A DNA stretch of 64,000 nucleotides from Wolfiporia cocos (lineage: Eukaryota > Basidiomycota > Agaricomycetes > Polyporales > Phaeolaceae). The notes under the pieces are model-generated. The model was not told where the DNA came from, did no database searches, and saw only the letters and a list, made by a program, of their open reading frames with translations. A program made the position numbers and the translations under genes. The DNA lies in the NCBI GenBank assembly GCA_029448655.1, contig JACCLO010000024.1, forward strand, positions 62,001 to 126,000. The letters run 5' to 3'. This document shows positions 11,896-24,636 of this stretch, piece after piece; position 1 is the stretch's first letter, and each line of letters begins with the position of its first letter.

Positions 11896-12310
11896 CCCAA
11901 GTAGGACGTAGCAGGCTTTGTCGTCTAAGACCCTGCACGCAAAGACAAGCAGACAGACGGTATATGAAAGGTTGCCAGGGGACGCGCCCCCAACGACGAG
12001 AAGATAAGTTCTGAGGAGTACCTCAGAACGCTACCTAGTATATATACATGTGGACGCTATCTACTGTAGCTACAAGACCTGCCCTAATGGCATGGTCTGT
12101 GCACACTGTGACTACGCTGCACGTGACTAAGTAACGCGAGTGACTCCAGTGACGTACCACGTGACCTAAGTAAGAGATAAGATATGAGAAGCTTATCTAT
12201 TTCCCATGCACGTGCAGTCCCGGGCGGCTAGGTATAACGTAGCAAATATCTGGAGAATAAAGGTGAATAAATCATCAGGGAACCCCTTTATTCCGGGATT
12301 TCTTGTGACA
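11896..12310 (-). repeat. Truncated LTR C inside element B
   Basis: Minus-oriented first ~415 bp of LTR C (TGTCACAAGAAATCCCGG to CCTACTTGGG), joined directly to an RNase H codon on one side and to gag on the other. Protease and RT are absent, so this junction marks a deletion rather than a simple insertion. Confidence 0.85.
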
Positions 12311-14448
12311 GTAGCTTTGTCGGCGGTCTTGCCAGACCCCAACGACTCCTTTCTTTTTTCCTCCTCAAAGATCTTGCCTTTGAGCTTATCCGGGTATTGC
12401 CTCTTGTAGAGGTCAATGGCCATATCGAGGTAAACCTCCCAGTCGGTCGGCATTGTGAAGCCGGGCACCGATTCCAAAGTAGCGAGGGTCTCTCGCACCT
12501 TTTCTGGGAGGATCCGTTTGATGTGACTGAACAATGTTTTATTGTCGGTCTCGGCCAGGCGAACCAGGGTCCTGGGCTTCTGTGCCCAAGAGAAGAAGTC
12601 CGATTGGAGCTTCTTTTTCCCTTCGTCTCCGAAGTACCCTTCAATCTCCTTTTCGGCAATCTCCTTGTCCGTCTTCCTGCCGTATACCTTCTCGATTGTT
12701 TCCGCAAACGTTTTCCAGGTGTGCCCCGAGGTTTGTCCGGCGGCAATTTTATCAACTACCGGCGACATGTACTGGTAGGCCTCGCCCGTAAGCCGTAGCA
12801 GGGCTTGGCGATGACACAGATTCTGGGCCATCGCCTAGGATCTGCCCTCTCCGTGGGTCGAACGCGTAGACTGGTGCATTCAAGGTCACGTGGCCTATAG
12901 ATTAGATACAGATTGTCGTAGATAGTAGGGTTACGGCCCGTCCTCCCCGCCGGTCCGCTCACGTGTTAGGTAGATGACGTCTGTATTGCGTGCTATTGCG
13001 TAGCGGTGCACAGCCCCCTTTAGGGTGGGTCAACCCCCAGTAGTTACGCGGTCTCTACCTGTATATATAGTACGTCGAGCTGGGGCTTACTCCCCAGTTC
13101 TGTCAATCTCGTTATTGGGGGCGCTTCCCCTCTTACTGCTACCACTAGGCGTGCTCCCCTTGAGTCCTCGACCACCACACCTCGCCGACACCTTGAGACG
13201 GCGTTGTACCTCGGCCTTTCACGCGGGCTAGGGCTGAGAGATAGGGTGTATAGAGAGAGAGTAGAGGGTCAAAGGCACGTCTATGTCAGTTTGTGACAGG
13301 CGAACTTTGTCCTCTTCGAGGGTCACCTTGGCATCTGCGAAATACATGCCCATTTTCTGGATCCACTCTTTCGACGAGATGGAATCCTTAGGGCCCGAGA
13401 ATTTGGGCGGCTGAGTCGGTTTGGTCTGTTGGAAGTTGACCGTTGTGGCTGCTGCTGGCGCGGCTGCCGGTGCGTTTTTTAGAGCGGTTAACTCCGCTTC
13501 GAGTTGGTCAATTCTATTAATCAGTGCCGTGACCTGGGCACTGCTGGGTCCCGCGGTTGGGACTGCCGGATGCTTTTGCAGTATCGCAATATCTTTTTCT
13601 ATGCGGACGAACCGATTTTTGGAAAGGGTATCCAATTGTTGCCGCAAACTCTCCGCTTCCTCTAGTGCTTCGATTCTGTTTTGAAGCACCTGATTGTGGC
13701 TCCGAATCTGGTTGGTCTTGTTCCAGACCATTTCCAGATCTGTGTCCACCCGGCCTTTGTAGGGCGCGAGGTTGCTGTAGAGATGGTTTTTGGCTTGGTA
13801 CAGCGCCTCTCTGTACGCTTCCTTTCCCACCTGCAGAACTTCGTCTGAGGCGGCCACTTCCAGAGTGCGCTGCAGCCTTCCTGTCAATTCGTTTTCGCTC
13901 CTTTCCGGCTGCGCGACGATTTCCAGAGTCCTCCTTTCATAAGAAGGGAGGAGATCGGGGAGCGTCCCGAATAGGGGCTCCGTGTTGACCGGTTCGTCCG
14001 GTCGTGGAGTCTCACTGCCTTCGGGGGTGATGACTGCGTGGCATGCGGGTGTTTCCGGGTTGAAGAGCCTGGCGGCTCTCGTGCGGGGCGACTCTTCTTC
14101 CTCCGAGTACCAGTGGACGTCACCGTACAGGACTATGAGGTCCGATAGGGGGATGGCGGTACAATAGTTGTCCCACCTCCACCACGAAATGTGGTTCCTA
14201 GTCGAATCTTCCCCGTAGTACTTGATGTACGCCGTATGGTTCACATTCAGGAAGGGGCGCACATGCGCCGGAATTGAGTTAAAGGAGGTGACACTCCCCC
14301 TAACTCTGATGCCGAATACGACTCGCAGGTAGTCCATCAAGCAGGTTTGCTCTCCGGGCCACGCATGCTTGCCGACGGCGGGGCGGTAGGCCGTAGCCAC
14401 CTTGTGGGTGTTGTACAAAGCGCCTTGGACGATTGTGTAAGACACCAT
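12311..14448 (-). pseudogene. Gag of element B, split by a solo LTR
   Basis: Capsid-like protein of a Ty3/Gypsy element. The N-terminal part (14448-13299) has a coiled-coil-rich middle and a PPKFSGP...WIQKMGMYF motif typical of the start of the gag capsid domain; the capsid continues at 12811-12311 (ALLRLTGEAY...YPDKLKGKIF). The two halves join in frame across the solo LTR once one target copy is removed. The zinc knuckle expected at the C-terminus is lost with the deletion. The start at the ATG at 14448 is preferred over upstream non-ATG codons. Confidence 0.85.
12812..13298 (-). mobile_element. Solo LTR (family E) in gag
   Basis: 487 bp, minus orientation (TGTCACAAACTG to CTGTGTCA), flanked by a perfect duplication GGCGA (12807-12811 and 13299-13303). 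A TATA-like TATATATAG lies near 13061. Confidence 0.93.
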
Positions 14449-14603
14449 TGCTGGGTAGTATTCGTCAGCTTGAGTTATTTTCTTCCTTAAACGATAATTC
14501 AAGAAAAAAAAGTGCCTTTTCAGGACTTAAGTGCCTTTTCAGGACTTTTTCGCAATCAATGCCATGCACCAAAAAATAATGCCTTTCCAGGACTTTCTAT
14601 CTA

Positions 14604-15417
14604 CTACAGCTGGGGTTTGCCAAGGTCGAAGTTGAGACCGCTATGTACTAGATGTGTTTTTAAGTACGTAACGTGCTGTTTCACGTCTAGGTCTCCAAAA
14701 ACGTGCTCCACCCTCCTGAGATATTTTTCGAGGCGGCGGAGATCTTTGTTCTTCATGGAGTCCTGACGGACCCTTTGCTCCAGGTGTGTGGAGAGATCGT
14801 CGAAGTCGGTGACTAGTGTGGTGAATTTTGCTATTATGGGGGCCGTGGTGGTTGCGTCGGGGACCTTCCATAGCCGGAAGAGGTTCTTGTGGGCGGCGTT
14901 CATCTGTTTGTCGATTTCCAGAAACCAGTTCCACTTCCTTTCCGTGCAATGGACGTCCTTGGGGTTCGGAATACCCCGCTTCTCGACCCACTCGGCCGGC
15001 AATCTGAGCTCCTCCACTCTCTCCAACAGCGACTTCTTTGGGGGCTGGATTCGCTCCCGAAGACTCCTCACCATTCTCTCGTCCTCAACCCTCTTCCTGG
15101 CCGCCTCGGCGATCAGCTGATCCAGGCTCTGTTTCTGGATCCGAGCCTCGAGCTTCTCCTTTTGTCGGAAAAGCTTGTCGAGCTTCTTCCGCCTAATGTC
15201 GGCAAGGGCGGCCTCGTGGTTGACCCTTCGGATTTCCTCCGGGTCGGCTGGCTTCTTGTAGAAGACGTTGTTGCCCTTTTTGGGACTTTCCTCGCTTTGG
15301 GGCTGTGACCGCGGAGACGCGATCTTCGAGCGATTTAGAGGAGGCAATATGCCATTCCTCGCGCTCCCCCGTAGCAGCATTTCTCGGGGTAACCGTGAAA
15401 CGTGGTGCTTTCGGCAT
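14604..15417 (-). CDS. Extra ORF upstream of gag in element B
   Basis: About 258 residues in the main frame, rich in charged helices (RRKKLDKLFRQKEKLEARIQ, coiled-coil-like), then a helical C-terminal part (TLVTDFDDLSTHL...RRLEKYL). It occupies the same place and has the same plan as the ORF at 26843-27766 in element A, including a basic N-terminus and a FDDL/VELEDL helix followed by NKDLRRLEKYL/NRDRRIMKKYC. The ATG at 15417 (MPKAPRF) resembles the N-terminus of the element A protein but lies in a different frame, suggesting a small frameshift near 15375. Function unknown; not a canonical Gypsy protein. Confidence 0.7.
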
Positions 15418-16106
15418 GACTACATAAAAGTAAGCTATTCTAGTGGAAATTCACGCGGTCTTCTGTCGGGGCTTATCGTCGCTTCTTGATGTGTCATGCG
15501 CTTATCCTCCGGCATCAATGGGCGCTCCGCCCTCAACCGGAGTTAGTGTCAGCGACTGGATGGCGTCTCTCTCACGCTACCAGGTGGGGGATACAGCAGG
15601 TCGTCTTCCCTTGACGCCTGGGAATGCAGGATTTGGGGTATTACACCCTGCATGTGCCCACGCCTCACTCCAGTTAGGTGGCTGCCAGTGTTTAAACCAA
15701 ACCCATGCCCTGAGGGACTTAGAGGGCGCCAAGGCCAGAACTCTATCGTTCTGAAGCCGTATCGGCAGCAGTTCTAGGCAGGGCAACTCGTGCCCACCAT
15801 CCCAACTCTATATAGAGTGGCCCCTGTACGCCTGGGGATAGGCGAGAAGGTCGTCTCCGGCCCGGTCAAGAGGTTACACCGTTGCCATCAGTTCCCAACA
15901 CATGGGGAAAGGCTTGTCAGCCAGTCCCCGGTTCCGCTTAAGCCTACGGTCTGGCTATTTGCCCGAAGGCGGTCCCCCAGAACCCACTAAGGATACCCCG
16001 CTGCCTGGCGGCGAGCAGGAGTGCGCAGACGGCGACGAAAAACCCCTAAGAAGAAAAAATCCCAGACCCTCAAAGAGGGCGGGGGCGAAAGCAAGTTCTA
16101 TTCATA
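15418..16106 (-). other. 5' leader of element B
   Basis: No convincing ORF. Its outer part (15904-16106) matches 1-203. This is the long untranslated leader between 5' LTR and first ORF, as in element A (25820-26842). Confidence 0.65.
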
Positions 16107-16725
16107 TAACACAAGATAACACTTACTTATAGTTGTTGCTTGGTTTGCTGGTTAGGCAGGATAGTTGTAAAAGTTAAGCAGGATACGCGGAGTGGTTAAC
16201 TCGTAGTATGAATGCAATGAATAGAACTGAGGCCATAGCGCTCAGCAAGTCCAGTATATATACATGATAAATAAGACCCCTAACAGTCTTATTAGATAAT
16301 ACTAGTGTCCGTATTTGTATGTACAAGTCCCCAGATACCTAAGTACTTAGTAATATACGATAAATACATATGCCGATCAAAACCGGGATATAGAAAGGCG
16401 GCGTAAGCCGCACGAATGGCGTTTTGCGCTCTTGTCATTACAAAGACGGGGCGTGACCAAAGCCCGGTCTGCTGACGTTTATACGCTGACTGCTTCCGGA
16501 CAGAATGTCCGATTGGCTAGAACTAGACATGTGACTGATGGTAACTACTAGTGATAAGATAAGACCGTTGTTACGGGAGATAACACGGCCATCATTCGGC
16601 ACGTATGTAACCGTTAATTTATGAACCGGATAAGCTAGTTATTGGTCTAGAAAGTCGTAGATAATTCGTAGAATTGCCGGAAAAATAGTAAGAAATATAG
16701 GGAAACTAGGAGAATTCTTGTGACA
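16107..16725 (-). repeat. 5' LTR of element B (619 bp)
   Basis: Minus-oriented, TGTCACAAG to CTTGTGTTA, closely matching 8406-9024 and 204-822. Confidence 0.88.
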
Positions 16726-17094
16726 AGCAATCCGACATGCAGAACTTCATAAACCAATGCAATTCCTGGTTTACGATATACGAAACGTCATTCCAGAACG
16801 ACGTTCAGAGAGTGATCTTTATCCTCTCTTATATTTCGAACAAGGGGAAAACGGGCCAATGGAAACAGAATTATCACCGGGTCTATACGAACCCCCAGAT
16901 GAAACGATTCTTCCCGCCTAGTCTTGCACAGTTTGATGCAGACTTCCAGAAAGCCTTCGGAGCCATCGAAGAGGTACAGAAGGCGCGGAAGAAAATCCTG
17001 GATGTAACCCAGGACAGGAAGGACATCAATGATTATATCACTGAGTTCAACAACTTGGCCGGAAAGGCCCAGTACGATCGATACAGCGCGGACG
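16726..17094 (+). pseudogene. Gag/capsid fragment of another LTR element
   Basis: Open frame of about 120 residues with gag capsid features (NQCNSWFTIY, VIFILSYI, W...F, a DRKDINDYITEFNNLAGKA helix as in the retrotransposon gag family). It is cut on the left by the LTR at 16725 and on the right by TGTCAC at 17095. It differs from the gag of elements A and B, so it is a third lineage. Confidence 0.75.
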
Positions 17095-17219
17095 TGTCAC
17101 AAATTATTCTACTAATAGTTTGTACTCCCTCGCTATAGAACGCACGCGCGGCGCTAGGCGTACGCCGCGCCTCTGCACTGTAGCCACCTCCGGCGTCTCC
17201 CAGTTATTGCAGGTCACCT
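17095..17219. other. Possible LTR start, truncated
   Basis: Begins TGTCACAAATTATTC directly after the gag fragment and contains a GC-rich palindromic stretch, but no matching end was found. Too short to classify. Confidence 0.35.
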
Positions 17220-17833
17220 TGACACGGAAACCCACTGGTTGAGTGACGACCCGCAAAGCGGGGAAACCCTCCCTATAACCCTCCTATCCCTATCCTCCAA
17301 GGAGAACAGGACGTCTCTTGTGGACGAACTGCCGTTGCCCTTCCCTAGTATAGGGGCTGGTCGGGACGCACCGAACCGCTGGCGGATGAGGAGGACTGGC
17401 CGCTCCTTAGGCACCCAGGCTAGCAGTCAAAGAGAGAGAGAGAGAGAGAGAGTCGACGCTAAGTCAGACGCACACCAGAGAGATGAGATGGTTCCCAGGG
17501 GACTTGCCCCAAGGTCGAGAAGAATAGTTCTGAGGTGTAAGCCTCAGAACGTCGTAGTATATATACATGGGGAACAGTAACTACTGCCGCTAACAGCCTG
17601 CCCTAATGGCGTGGTCTGTGCGCGCGCTGTGACCGTAACCCATAACTACATGACGCTGTTACTACCCTTGACGTCACGTGACCTGTAGAGATAAGATTGT
17701 GAAGGAATTATCTACCTACGCACGTGCGGTTCCACTGAGCGGCTAAGTAATAACGTAGCGAATATCTGTGGATAAGCGTGAGCCAAGGGTGAGACAAAAA
17801 GGTAATCCCTTTATTCCGGGATTTCTTGTGACA
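17220..17833 (-). repeat. LTR family C, full length, minus
   Basis: Starts TGACACGG and ends TTCTTGTGACA; on the minus strand it matches the copy at 22939-23550. Flanks are CACCT and TTCTC, so there is no target duplication and recombination or deletion is likely. It abuts RNase H codons at 17834. A short GA run lies near 17430-17450. Confidence 0.8.
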
Positions 17834-19357
17834 TTCTCGAAAATAGTGAAGCCCTTAACATCGTTAACAAAGAAATCGGAGAAATGGCATTGGGATGGTG
17901 AACAAGAAGAAGCTTTCCAACAGCTCAAAACGGCATTTACAACTGCCCCCGTCCTACGAATTCCGGATAAGGAACAACAGTTCCGAGTAGAAGCCGACGC
18001 ATCAGATTTCGCAACAGGAGCAGTCCTGTCACAGTGGTCACCGGAGGACCAGAAATGGCATCCGTGTGCATTTTACTCCGCTGCAATGACAGCACCTGAA
18101 CGGAACTACGAAATCTATGATAAAGAAATGCTAGCAATCATTCGAGCGCTAGAGGAATGGCGGCACTACTTAGAAGGACATCCAAAGAAATTCGAAGTAT
18201 GGTCAGATCACCTAAATCTACATACTTCAAGACGGCACAGAAGCTAACACGGAGACAAGCGCGATTGGCACTTTACCTATCCCGTTTCAACTTTGAAATG
18301 CACCATAAGCCAGGAAAAACTATGCTCACTGCAGACCCTCTGTCCAGGAGGCCAGACCATGAAGAGGGGGTGGAACTCGATAATATTCTATTAAAACCAG
18401 AATTTTTTGTCAAATTCGTGCAAGAACTTGCTGTCCTTGCAATCGAGCCCTCTCATGCGTCAACGGTCCCAGACGACAGTCTCCAAAGGGAAATACGGAA
18501 AGCATTGCTAGACGACGAGGTAACCAAAGACTACAAAGGCCTATTGCAGTCAGGACCTCGAGGAAAAGCGCGAAAGGAATGGAACTATGAAAATGGTTTA
18601 CTCCTTTATAGAAATAAGATATACATACCCAAGCAACCAGAAGAGCTTAGAAATAAACTCTTACAGTTACACCACGATCATCCTACTGCAGGACATCAAG
18701 GGAGATGGAAAACATACGAACTAATCTCCCGTAACTACTGGTGGCCGGGACTATTCAACCCGGTAAAGAAATACGTAACGAACTGCGACACGTGCCAACG
18801 TATGAAGAACAGACCAGCGAAGCCATACGGTCCATTACAGCCCAACGTCACGCCAACCACGCCATGGGAAATAATCAAAACTGATTTCATCATGTACCTT
18901 CCCAAGTCCAAAGTAGACAACAAGGTATACGACGCAATTATGGTGGTAGTCGACCGCTTAACAAAGCGAGCACGCTTCTTCCCAATCTCCAGCAAGTTGG
19001 ATCTTGTAAAAGTCCTTTATGGAAGGTTCTACCCAATACACGGGCTACCGAACCAAATCATTTCCGATTGCGGAGTACAGTTTGCATCAGAACTCTTCGG
19101 AGAATGGTGTAAGCTACTAGGGATAAAACAAGCCATGACTACGGCATACCACCCACAGGCAGACGGACAAACGGAACGGACAAATCAAACCTTGGAACAG
19201 TATCTACGCTGTTACGTCAACTCATACCGGAAGGACAACTGGTCACAGTTCCTTCCAACGGCAGAGTTCGCGTACAACAACGCAGGATCAGAAACTACCA
19301 AGATGTCCCCATTTTACGTAGAATCAGGCAGACACCCACGAGCTGGACCGGCAGAGT
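17834..19357 (+). pseudogene. Ty3/Gypsy pol remnant: RNase H and integrase
   Basis: RNase H (VEADASDFATGAVLSQ, DKEMLAIIRALEEW, WSDHLNL) followed by integrase (HHDHPTAGHQG finger, CDTCQRMK, DFIMYLP, ISDCGVQF where SDRG is usual, QADGQTERTNQ). A one-base deletion near 18222 shifts the frame after WSDHLNL. It ends at GRHPRAGPAE, where a partial LTR interrupts it. The chromodomain is missing and protease and RT are absent upstream. Confidence 0.88.
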
Positions 19358-19359
19358 AA

Positions 19360-19624
19360 ACCGACGCGTGACATTATGCGCGGTCCGCTGACGTTGTGGT
19401 GCTGATGTGATACGGACGAGATGTCCGATTGGCTAGCGGCTAAGCTTGTGATATCCACGGGAACAGATCCGTGATGTCGTTACGGGAGATAACGCGGCCA
19501 TCAATCGGCATGAATCTAACTATTCGTTAGGTGCCGGGTTATGACGGGTTATAGGACGTATTGCGTAGATAATTGCTATTAATCCCAGGAAAATTGCAGT
19601 AAATGCAGGGAAATTCTTGTGACA
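19360..19624 (-). repeat. LTR B-like fragment
   Basis: Shares GTCCGCTGACGTT, ATGTCCGATTGGCTAG and GTTACGGGAGATAACGCGGCC with LTR B but is clearly diverged. It ends TTCTTGTGACA at 19624 and separates integrase from dUTPase remnants. Confidence 0.7.
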
Positions 19625-20331
19625 AGAACTAATCCCCGGGTTCGCGTAGCAAGCCCAGAAGACGACCCAGACTGGAAAGTTGGGGACTCCTATCTCTGGC
19701 CCGATGATTGGCCTCTTGAGTTCGAAAGCTTCTCACTAGAAGAATTAGCAAAAGAACGCAAGTGGTTAAAAAGGGACAAGAATGGCAATTTTGTAGAAGT
19801 CAAAGCGAAAGAAAACACATACCTGGAATTCGCTATCGACCCAAGTGCAGACACCAAATACCCAACCAAGGGTACTCCACACTCAGCAGGTTACGACATC
19901 GCCGCAGCAGAAGATATCACTGTTCCACCAGGAAAGGTAACCACCATATCCACAGGATTGAAGGTTCTACTACCCTACAAAACATATGGACAACTGCAGA
20001 CACGGTCGTTGGCGTTGTAATCGACTGGGATTATCGTGGAGAGGTAAAAGTCATGCTATTAAACTTGGGCACGACGGAGTGCTCGGTAGAAGAAGGTGAC
20101 CGTATTGCACAACTACTGGTCTTACCACAAGACCGGTCAGAAGAATACCTCACCTCACTTGACAGCTACAAAGCCAGACACGAGATAGAAGACAACGGAA
20201 GAGGAGATAAGGGTTTTGGTTCTACAGGTCGTCGCATTACATTCGAAGCATTCCCAGAACTGGATACCTCGAACATGACACCTGAAGAACTTGAAGAAAT
20301 GGAACTCCTTCTCCGGGACGTCGAACCTTGA
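19625..20331 (+). pseudogene. C-terminal dUTPase remnant of the same pol
   Basis: Contains the linker WPDDWP, then dUTPase motif 1 (SAGYDIAAA), a damaged motif 2 region (a deletion near 19995-20015 removes the PRSG core and shifts the frame), motif 3 GVVIDWDYRGEV, motif 4 GDRIAQLL and motif 5 GDKGFGSTGR. The polypurine tract GAAGAGGGGG follows the stop at 20331. Confidence 0.85.
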
Positions 20332-20343
20332 AGAGGGGGTAAT

Positions 20344-21002
20344 TGTCACAAGAAATATATTGTGATTTTTCCCTTATTTTTGCGATTTATATTCCGATTT
20401 CTAGGCTTGAAAACCGTCGCTGGAGGTATCACGTGCATAGGTAGATAAAGTCTTTATCTTATCTCGCTATCTCTACAGGTCACGTTGTCATATCTAGAGT
20501 CACGGTAGTTACCTCGTCACATGGGCGTTACCTAGTTACCTACTGTAGGCACATGATCCTGATGCGCACAGACCGTCACTTTAGGGTAGACAAAAGGTCT
20601 TTAGCTAGAGGTCTCCTACATGTATATATACTGGCGACGTCTGAGGCTACTCCTCAGACTTAAGATTTTGGCCTAGGGGGCGTGTCCCCTGGTCACCTCT
20701 TTATTATCCCTCTGCTGTCTGTCCTCGCGTGCAGGGTCCTTAACGACAAAGCCTGCTGCGTCCTACTTGGGCGTGGGGGCTCCTATTCATTGCATCCATA
20801 CCTGTCTCTTCTCTACTACCTTGCTAGTCTGGGGGCGTGCCGGTACACTCATGGGTCGGTACCTCAGGCAATACGGCAGGACCTCTCAATAGAGGTGCCT
20901 TCTTGTTCTCCGCCTATGGAGGGTGGGGGGCTATTGGAGATAGGATAGGGCGGATGTGGGGGTTCCCCGTTAGGACGGGTGGCACGGATGGTTTCCGTGT
21001 CA
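20344..21002 (+). repeat. 5' LTR of element I
   Basis: TGTCACAAGAAATATATTG to TTTCCGTGTCA, with a CATGTATATATACTGG box near 20622. Confidence 0.9.
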
Positions 21003-21587
21003 TAATCTTAAGTCTATTTTTTCTTCCCTCCTCGCGCTGATCGTCGGGGAGCCAAGGAATTTTCCACTCTAGGTACTCCAGCGTGCGCGGCGGGACACCC
21101 ACTGAGCCACAAGCGGCCTTGGGCGGTACATTTACCAGTCCCCACTAAGCGCGCGCATCACCATGGAGACCATGAGGAGTGAAAACGGCCACAAAGGGGC
21201 GCTGCAAGACACAGCAGTAGCCCACGTCCTGGGCAGGACAGCGGACCTAGCGGGTAGGTGAAGCACCTCGGTGTAACCCCGCGTCGGCAGGTCTTTCGGT
21301 ATGCAAGAATTTCGACGACCACCAAGGCGACTCGACTCCATGGTCGGCCTTAGGCGTAACGTCAACCGGTAAGGTCACTCACACTCAGAACTGCGCCCCA
21401 AAACGCGCAAGGGAGTAACTTGGCAGGGCCCGCGCGATAGGGCACCACCGTCTCTATCAGGTTACTGAATATGCGCAAAAAAGTTCAAGTAGCGCGAGCG
21501 AACCGCACTGGACGACCGATAACCCGACAGGAAGGAGCTGGATGGGCCGTCCTTCGTCGAGGTCGACGAACCTTAAGGGGGGGGTGA

Positions 21588-22246
21588 TGTCACAAGAAAT
21601 ATATTGTGATTTTTCCCTTATTTTTGCGATTTATATTCCGATTTCTAGGCTTGAAAACCGTCGCTGGAGGTATCACGTGCATAGGTAGATAAAGTCTTTA
21701 TCTTATCTCGCTATCTCTACAGGTCACGTTGTCATATCTAGAGTCACGGTAGTTACCTCGTCACATGGGCGTTACCTAGTTACCTACTGTAGGCACATGA
21801 TCCTGATGCGCACAGACCGTCACTTTAGGGTAGACAAAAGGTCTTTAGCTAGAGGTCTCCTACATGTATATATACTGGCGACGTCTGAGGCTACTCCTCA
21901 GACTTAAGATTTTGGCCTAGGGGGCGTGTCCCCTGGTCACCTCTTTATTATCCCTCTGCTGTCTGTCCTCGCGTGCAGGGTCCTTAACGACAAAGCCTGC
22001 TGCGTCCTACTTGGGCGTGGGGGCTCCTATTCATTGCATCCATACCTGTCTCTTCTCTACTACCTTGCTAGTCTGGGGGCGTGCCGGTACACTCATGGGT
22101 CGGTACCTCAGGCAATACGGCAGGACCTCTCAATAGAGGTGCCTTCTTGTTCTCCGCCTATGGAGGGTGGGGGGCTATTGGAGATAGGATAGGGCGGATG
22201 TGGGGGTTCCCCGTTAGGACGGGTGGCACGGATGGTTTCCGTGTCA
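21588..22246 (+). repeat. 3' LTR of element I
   Basis: Copy of 20344-21002 at a constant offset of 1244 bp. Confidence 0.9.
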
Positions 22247-22927
22247 GTAATGTCACAGATTTTTCCTTATTTTTAGCTATTTTTTCTGCTTTTATACTCC
22301 AATATCTACGTTGTAGCATAGAATACGTATAACTAGCCCATCATGTGACCAAGCGCTTACGCCCACGGAACTTACCGGAACCTTCTAGTGGGTTCCATAC
22401 CAACCAGAATCACATGCATCGCCTACGCTCACATGATCGCTGACTGATGCTCTTACCTAGAATCACATGTCGAAGTATTAGATCACATGTAGCATTACTC
22501 ATCCTTAGGTACCGTAGGTCCTAGTAGTATTAGGGGTCTCGCAACGCATGTATATATACTAGGGCAGACTGAGCGTTAATGTCACGGTTTTTACCTGACG
22601 TTAAGGCTAACGCTTAGTCTCCAGGTTCGATCCCGCGCCTCCTCAGACATGTAGTCACATGATGTATTCGCTGTTTAGTGTAGTGGTCAATACGCCCCCA
22701 AACTAACCACGTGTATAGGTTGCCTTTGCCTATGTACTGTAGCACATGACTGACATGCGCGCACGGTCCCTTACTGTAGGGTAGGACTTACGTCGCGCCT
22801 CTGTAGTACAGCATGTATATAGTCTACTGCGCTGGGGCCTTACAGCCCTATGCTTGTTATTCTCGACGTTGGGGCTTGTCCCCCTGTATACCATCTCTAC
22901 CCCTGTGTGCGCCTGCTAGCTTAGCCA

Positions 22928-24636
22928 TGACACAGTACTGTCACAAGAAATCCCGGAATAAAGGGGTTTCCTGCTGATTTATTAACCCTTATTCCCCAGA
23001 TATTCGCTACGTTATACCTAGCCGCCCGGGACTGCACGTGCATGGGAAATAGATAAGCTTTTCATATCTTATCTCTTACTTAGGTCACGTGGTACGTCAC
23101 TGGAGTCACGATCGTTACTTAGTCATGAGCAGCGTAGTCACAGCGTGCACAGACCATACCATTAGGGCAGGTCTTGTAGCTACAGTAGATAGCGTTCACA
23201 TGTATATATACTAGGTAGCGTTCTGAGGTACTCCTCAGAACTTATCTTCTCGTCGTTGGGGGCACGTCCCCTGGCAACCTTTTCTATACCGTCTGCTGGC
23301 TCGTCTCTTGCGTGCAGGGTCTTAGACGACAAAGCCTGCTACGTCCTACTTGGGCGTGGGGGCCTCTATTCATTGCATCCACCTTGTCTCTTTTATCTTT
23401 ACTTGCTTGTCTGTGCAATACGGCAGGACCTCTCAATAGAGGTGCCTTCTTGTTCTCCGCCTATGGAGGGTGAGGGGCTTTAGGTGTTAGAGATAGGGGC
23501 AGATATAGGGGTTCCCCACTGGGGCGGGTGGCACGGTGGTTACCGTGACAAGTACGCCTGTGGGACTCACCAAGTGCCTATATTGTTGAGATAAGGCAAC
23601 TTAGAGAGGAGGCAATACCAGCGCAGCAGGATGTGAGAGGTTATTCTACTGCGCAAGCCGAGAATAATAGAACTAGAGTTATAGGGCGTCAAGCCCCTAG
23701 TTATATACATGTTTATGGAAAGGTCACGTGCTACTAGCTAGCTGTTACCTTTCCGGGTTATGTGGCTTTGCCAAGTGGCGAAGCTTATCTTATCTACTGT
23801 TTATGGACTCTACATAGAATGGCCGTGGCAAGGCCCTAATGGCCGAACCAATCGTATGAGAGGGATTATGTCTTTATTGTTGTGATAACATGGGCGCAGC
23901 CCGGGTATAGGTGAAGCCGGTTGCCGGATACCGTGAGGTATAATGGCGATTGGCCGGTCTTCGTTGGATGACCAAGGCGAGACACCGAGGTCGTTATGCC
24001 ATTGGACGGGTAGTACCGTGGCATGTGTTACAGCCCGGTCCGGATGGTTACCGGGGCGTGTATTGGTCTTAGCCGTGAGGCAAGGACCGGTATTTGGGCA
24101 ACGCCGTGATGGCAGAAGCCCGGGACTTGGGGAACGCCGAGTCCGTGGGATGGCCGAGAAGGCCGAGCCTATAGCAATATTGCCTTGATGCTTAATATAG
24201 TGCTATTTGGCCGTGTTGCCATTATTATGCGAAGGCGTGGCGCGCCTGAGGTGCCATTGTGATCAAGGATCTTATGGCGGTGGGAAGCCGTGAAGGCCGA
24301 CCCAATAGTACAAGGCCACAAGGCACTGTTTGTACGTGTGGACATTATTATGCGAGTGTGCCGCGCTCGGCCTATCATTATGATCTAAGATCTATGACGT
24401 GGCTGGTCTTGCTCTGACGGGCGAGACCTGTATGACGTATGCTGTAGTGTTGCTATTGGACGTGGTTGTACCGTAGCGTTACGTAAGCTAGTCATGTGGT
24501 TGATAAGCCCAGTTAAGAGCTTGTTGTGGTGGCAATGGGAGTTAACCCATAGATAACTTGTAGTTAGACGTATAAATCCCAGGTAAATTGCTATAATCGT
24601 AGGAAAAATGCTGTAAGCCCCAGATAAATCTGTGAC
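22928..24636 (-). mobile_element. Solo LTR D, minus, itself interrupted
   Basis: Begins TGACACAGTAC and ends AAATCTGTGACA, with an AGCCA duplication (22923-22927 and 24637-24641). It is split after 11 bp by LTR C. It lacks the 12-bp satellite seen in the copy at 5966-7307. Confidence 0.9.
22939..23550 (+). mobile_element. Solo LTR C (612 bp)
   Basis: TGTCACAAGAAATCCCGG to GTTACCGTGACA, with an AGTAC duplication (22934-22938 and 23551-23555). Innermost member of a three-level nest. Confidence 0.92.

Larger units (their letters stand above)
20344..22246 (+). mobile_element. Non-autonomous LTR element I (1903 bp)
   Basis: Two direct 659-bp LTRs (20344-21002 and 21588-22246), identical as far as I can read, flank a 585-bp non-coding interior that ends in a polypurine tract. 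A perfect GTAAT duplication (20339-20343 and 22247-22251) brackets it. It landed exactly at the polypurine-tract/3' LTR junction of the older element J. No gag or pol is present, so it must be mobilised in trans. Confidence 0.93.

Noticed and set aside
8406..16725. Target duplication for element B
   Set aside because: Flanks CCTCT and AGCAA do not match, so a simple insertion of an intact element cannot be claimed.
20682..20948. Identical 88-codon ORFs in the two LTRs of element I (20682 and 21926)
   Set aside because: Identity is due to LTR duplication; related LTRs do not conserve the frame.
22620..22660. tRNA-like T-arm (GGTTCGATCCC) in LTR K, and GGGGTCGAACCCC in the copies at 34616 and 35791
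   Set aside because: No matching D-arm, anticodon arm or acceptor stem could be folded around it; probably chance or an old captured fragment.
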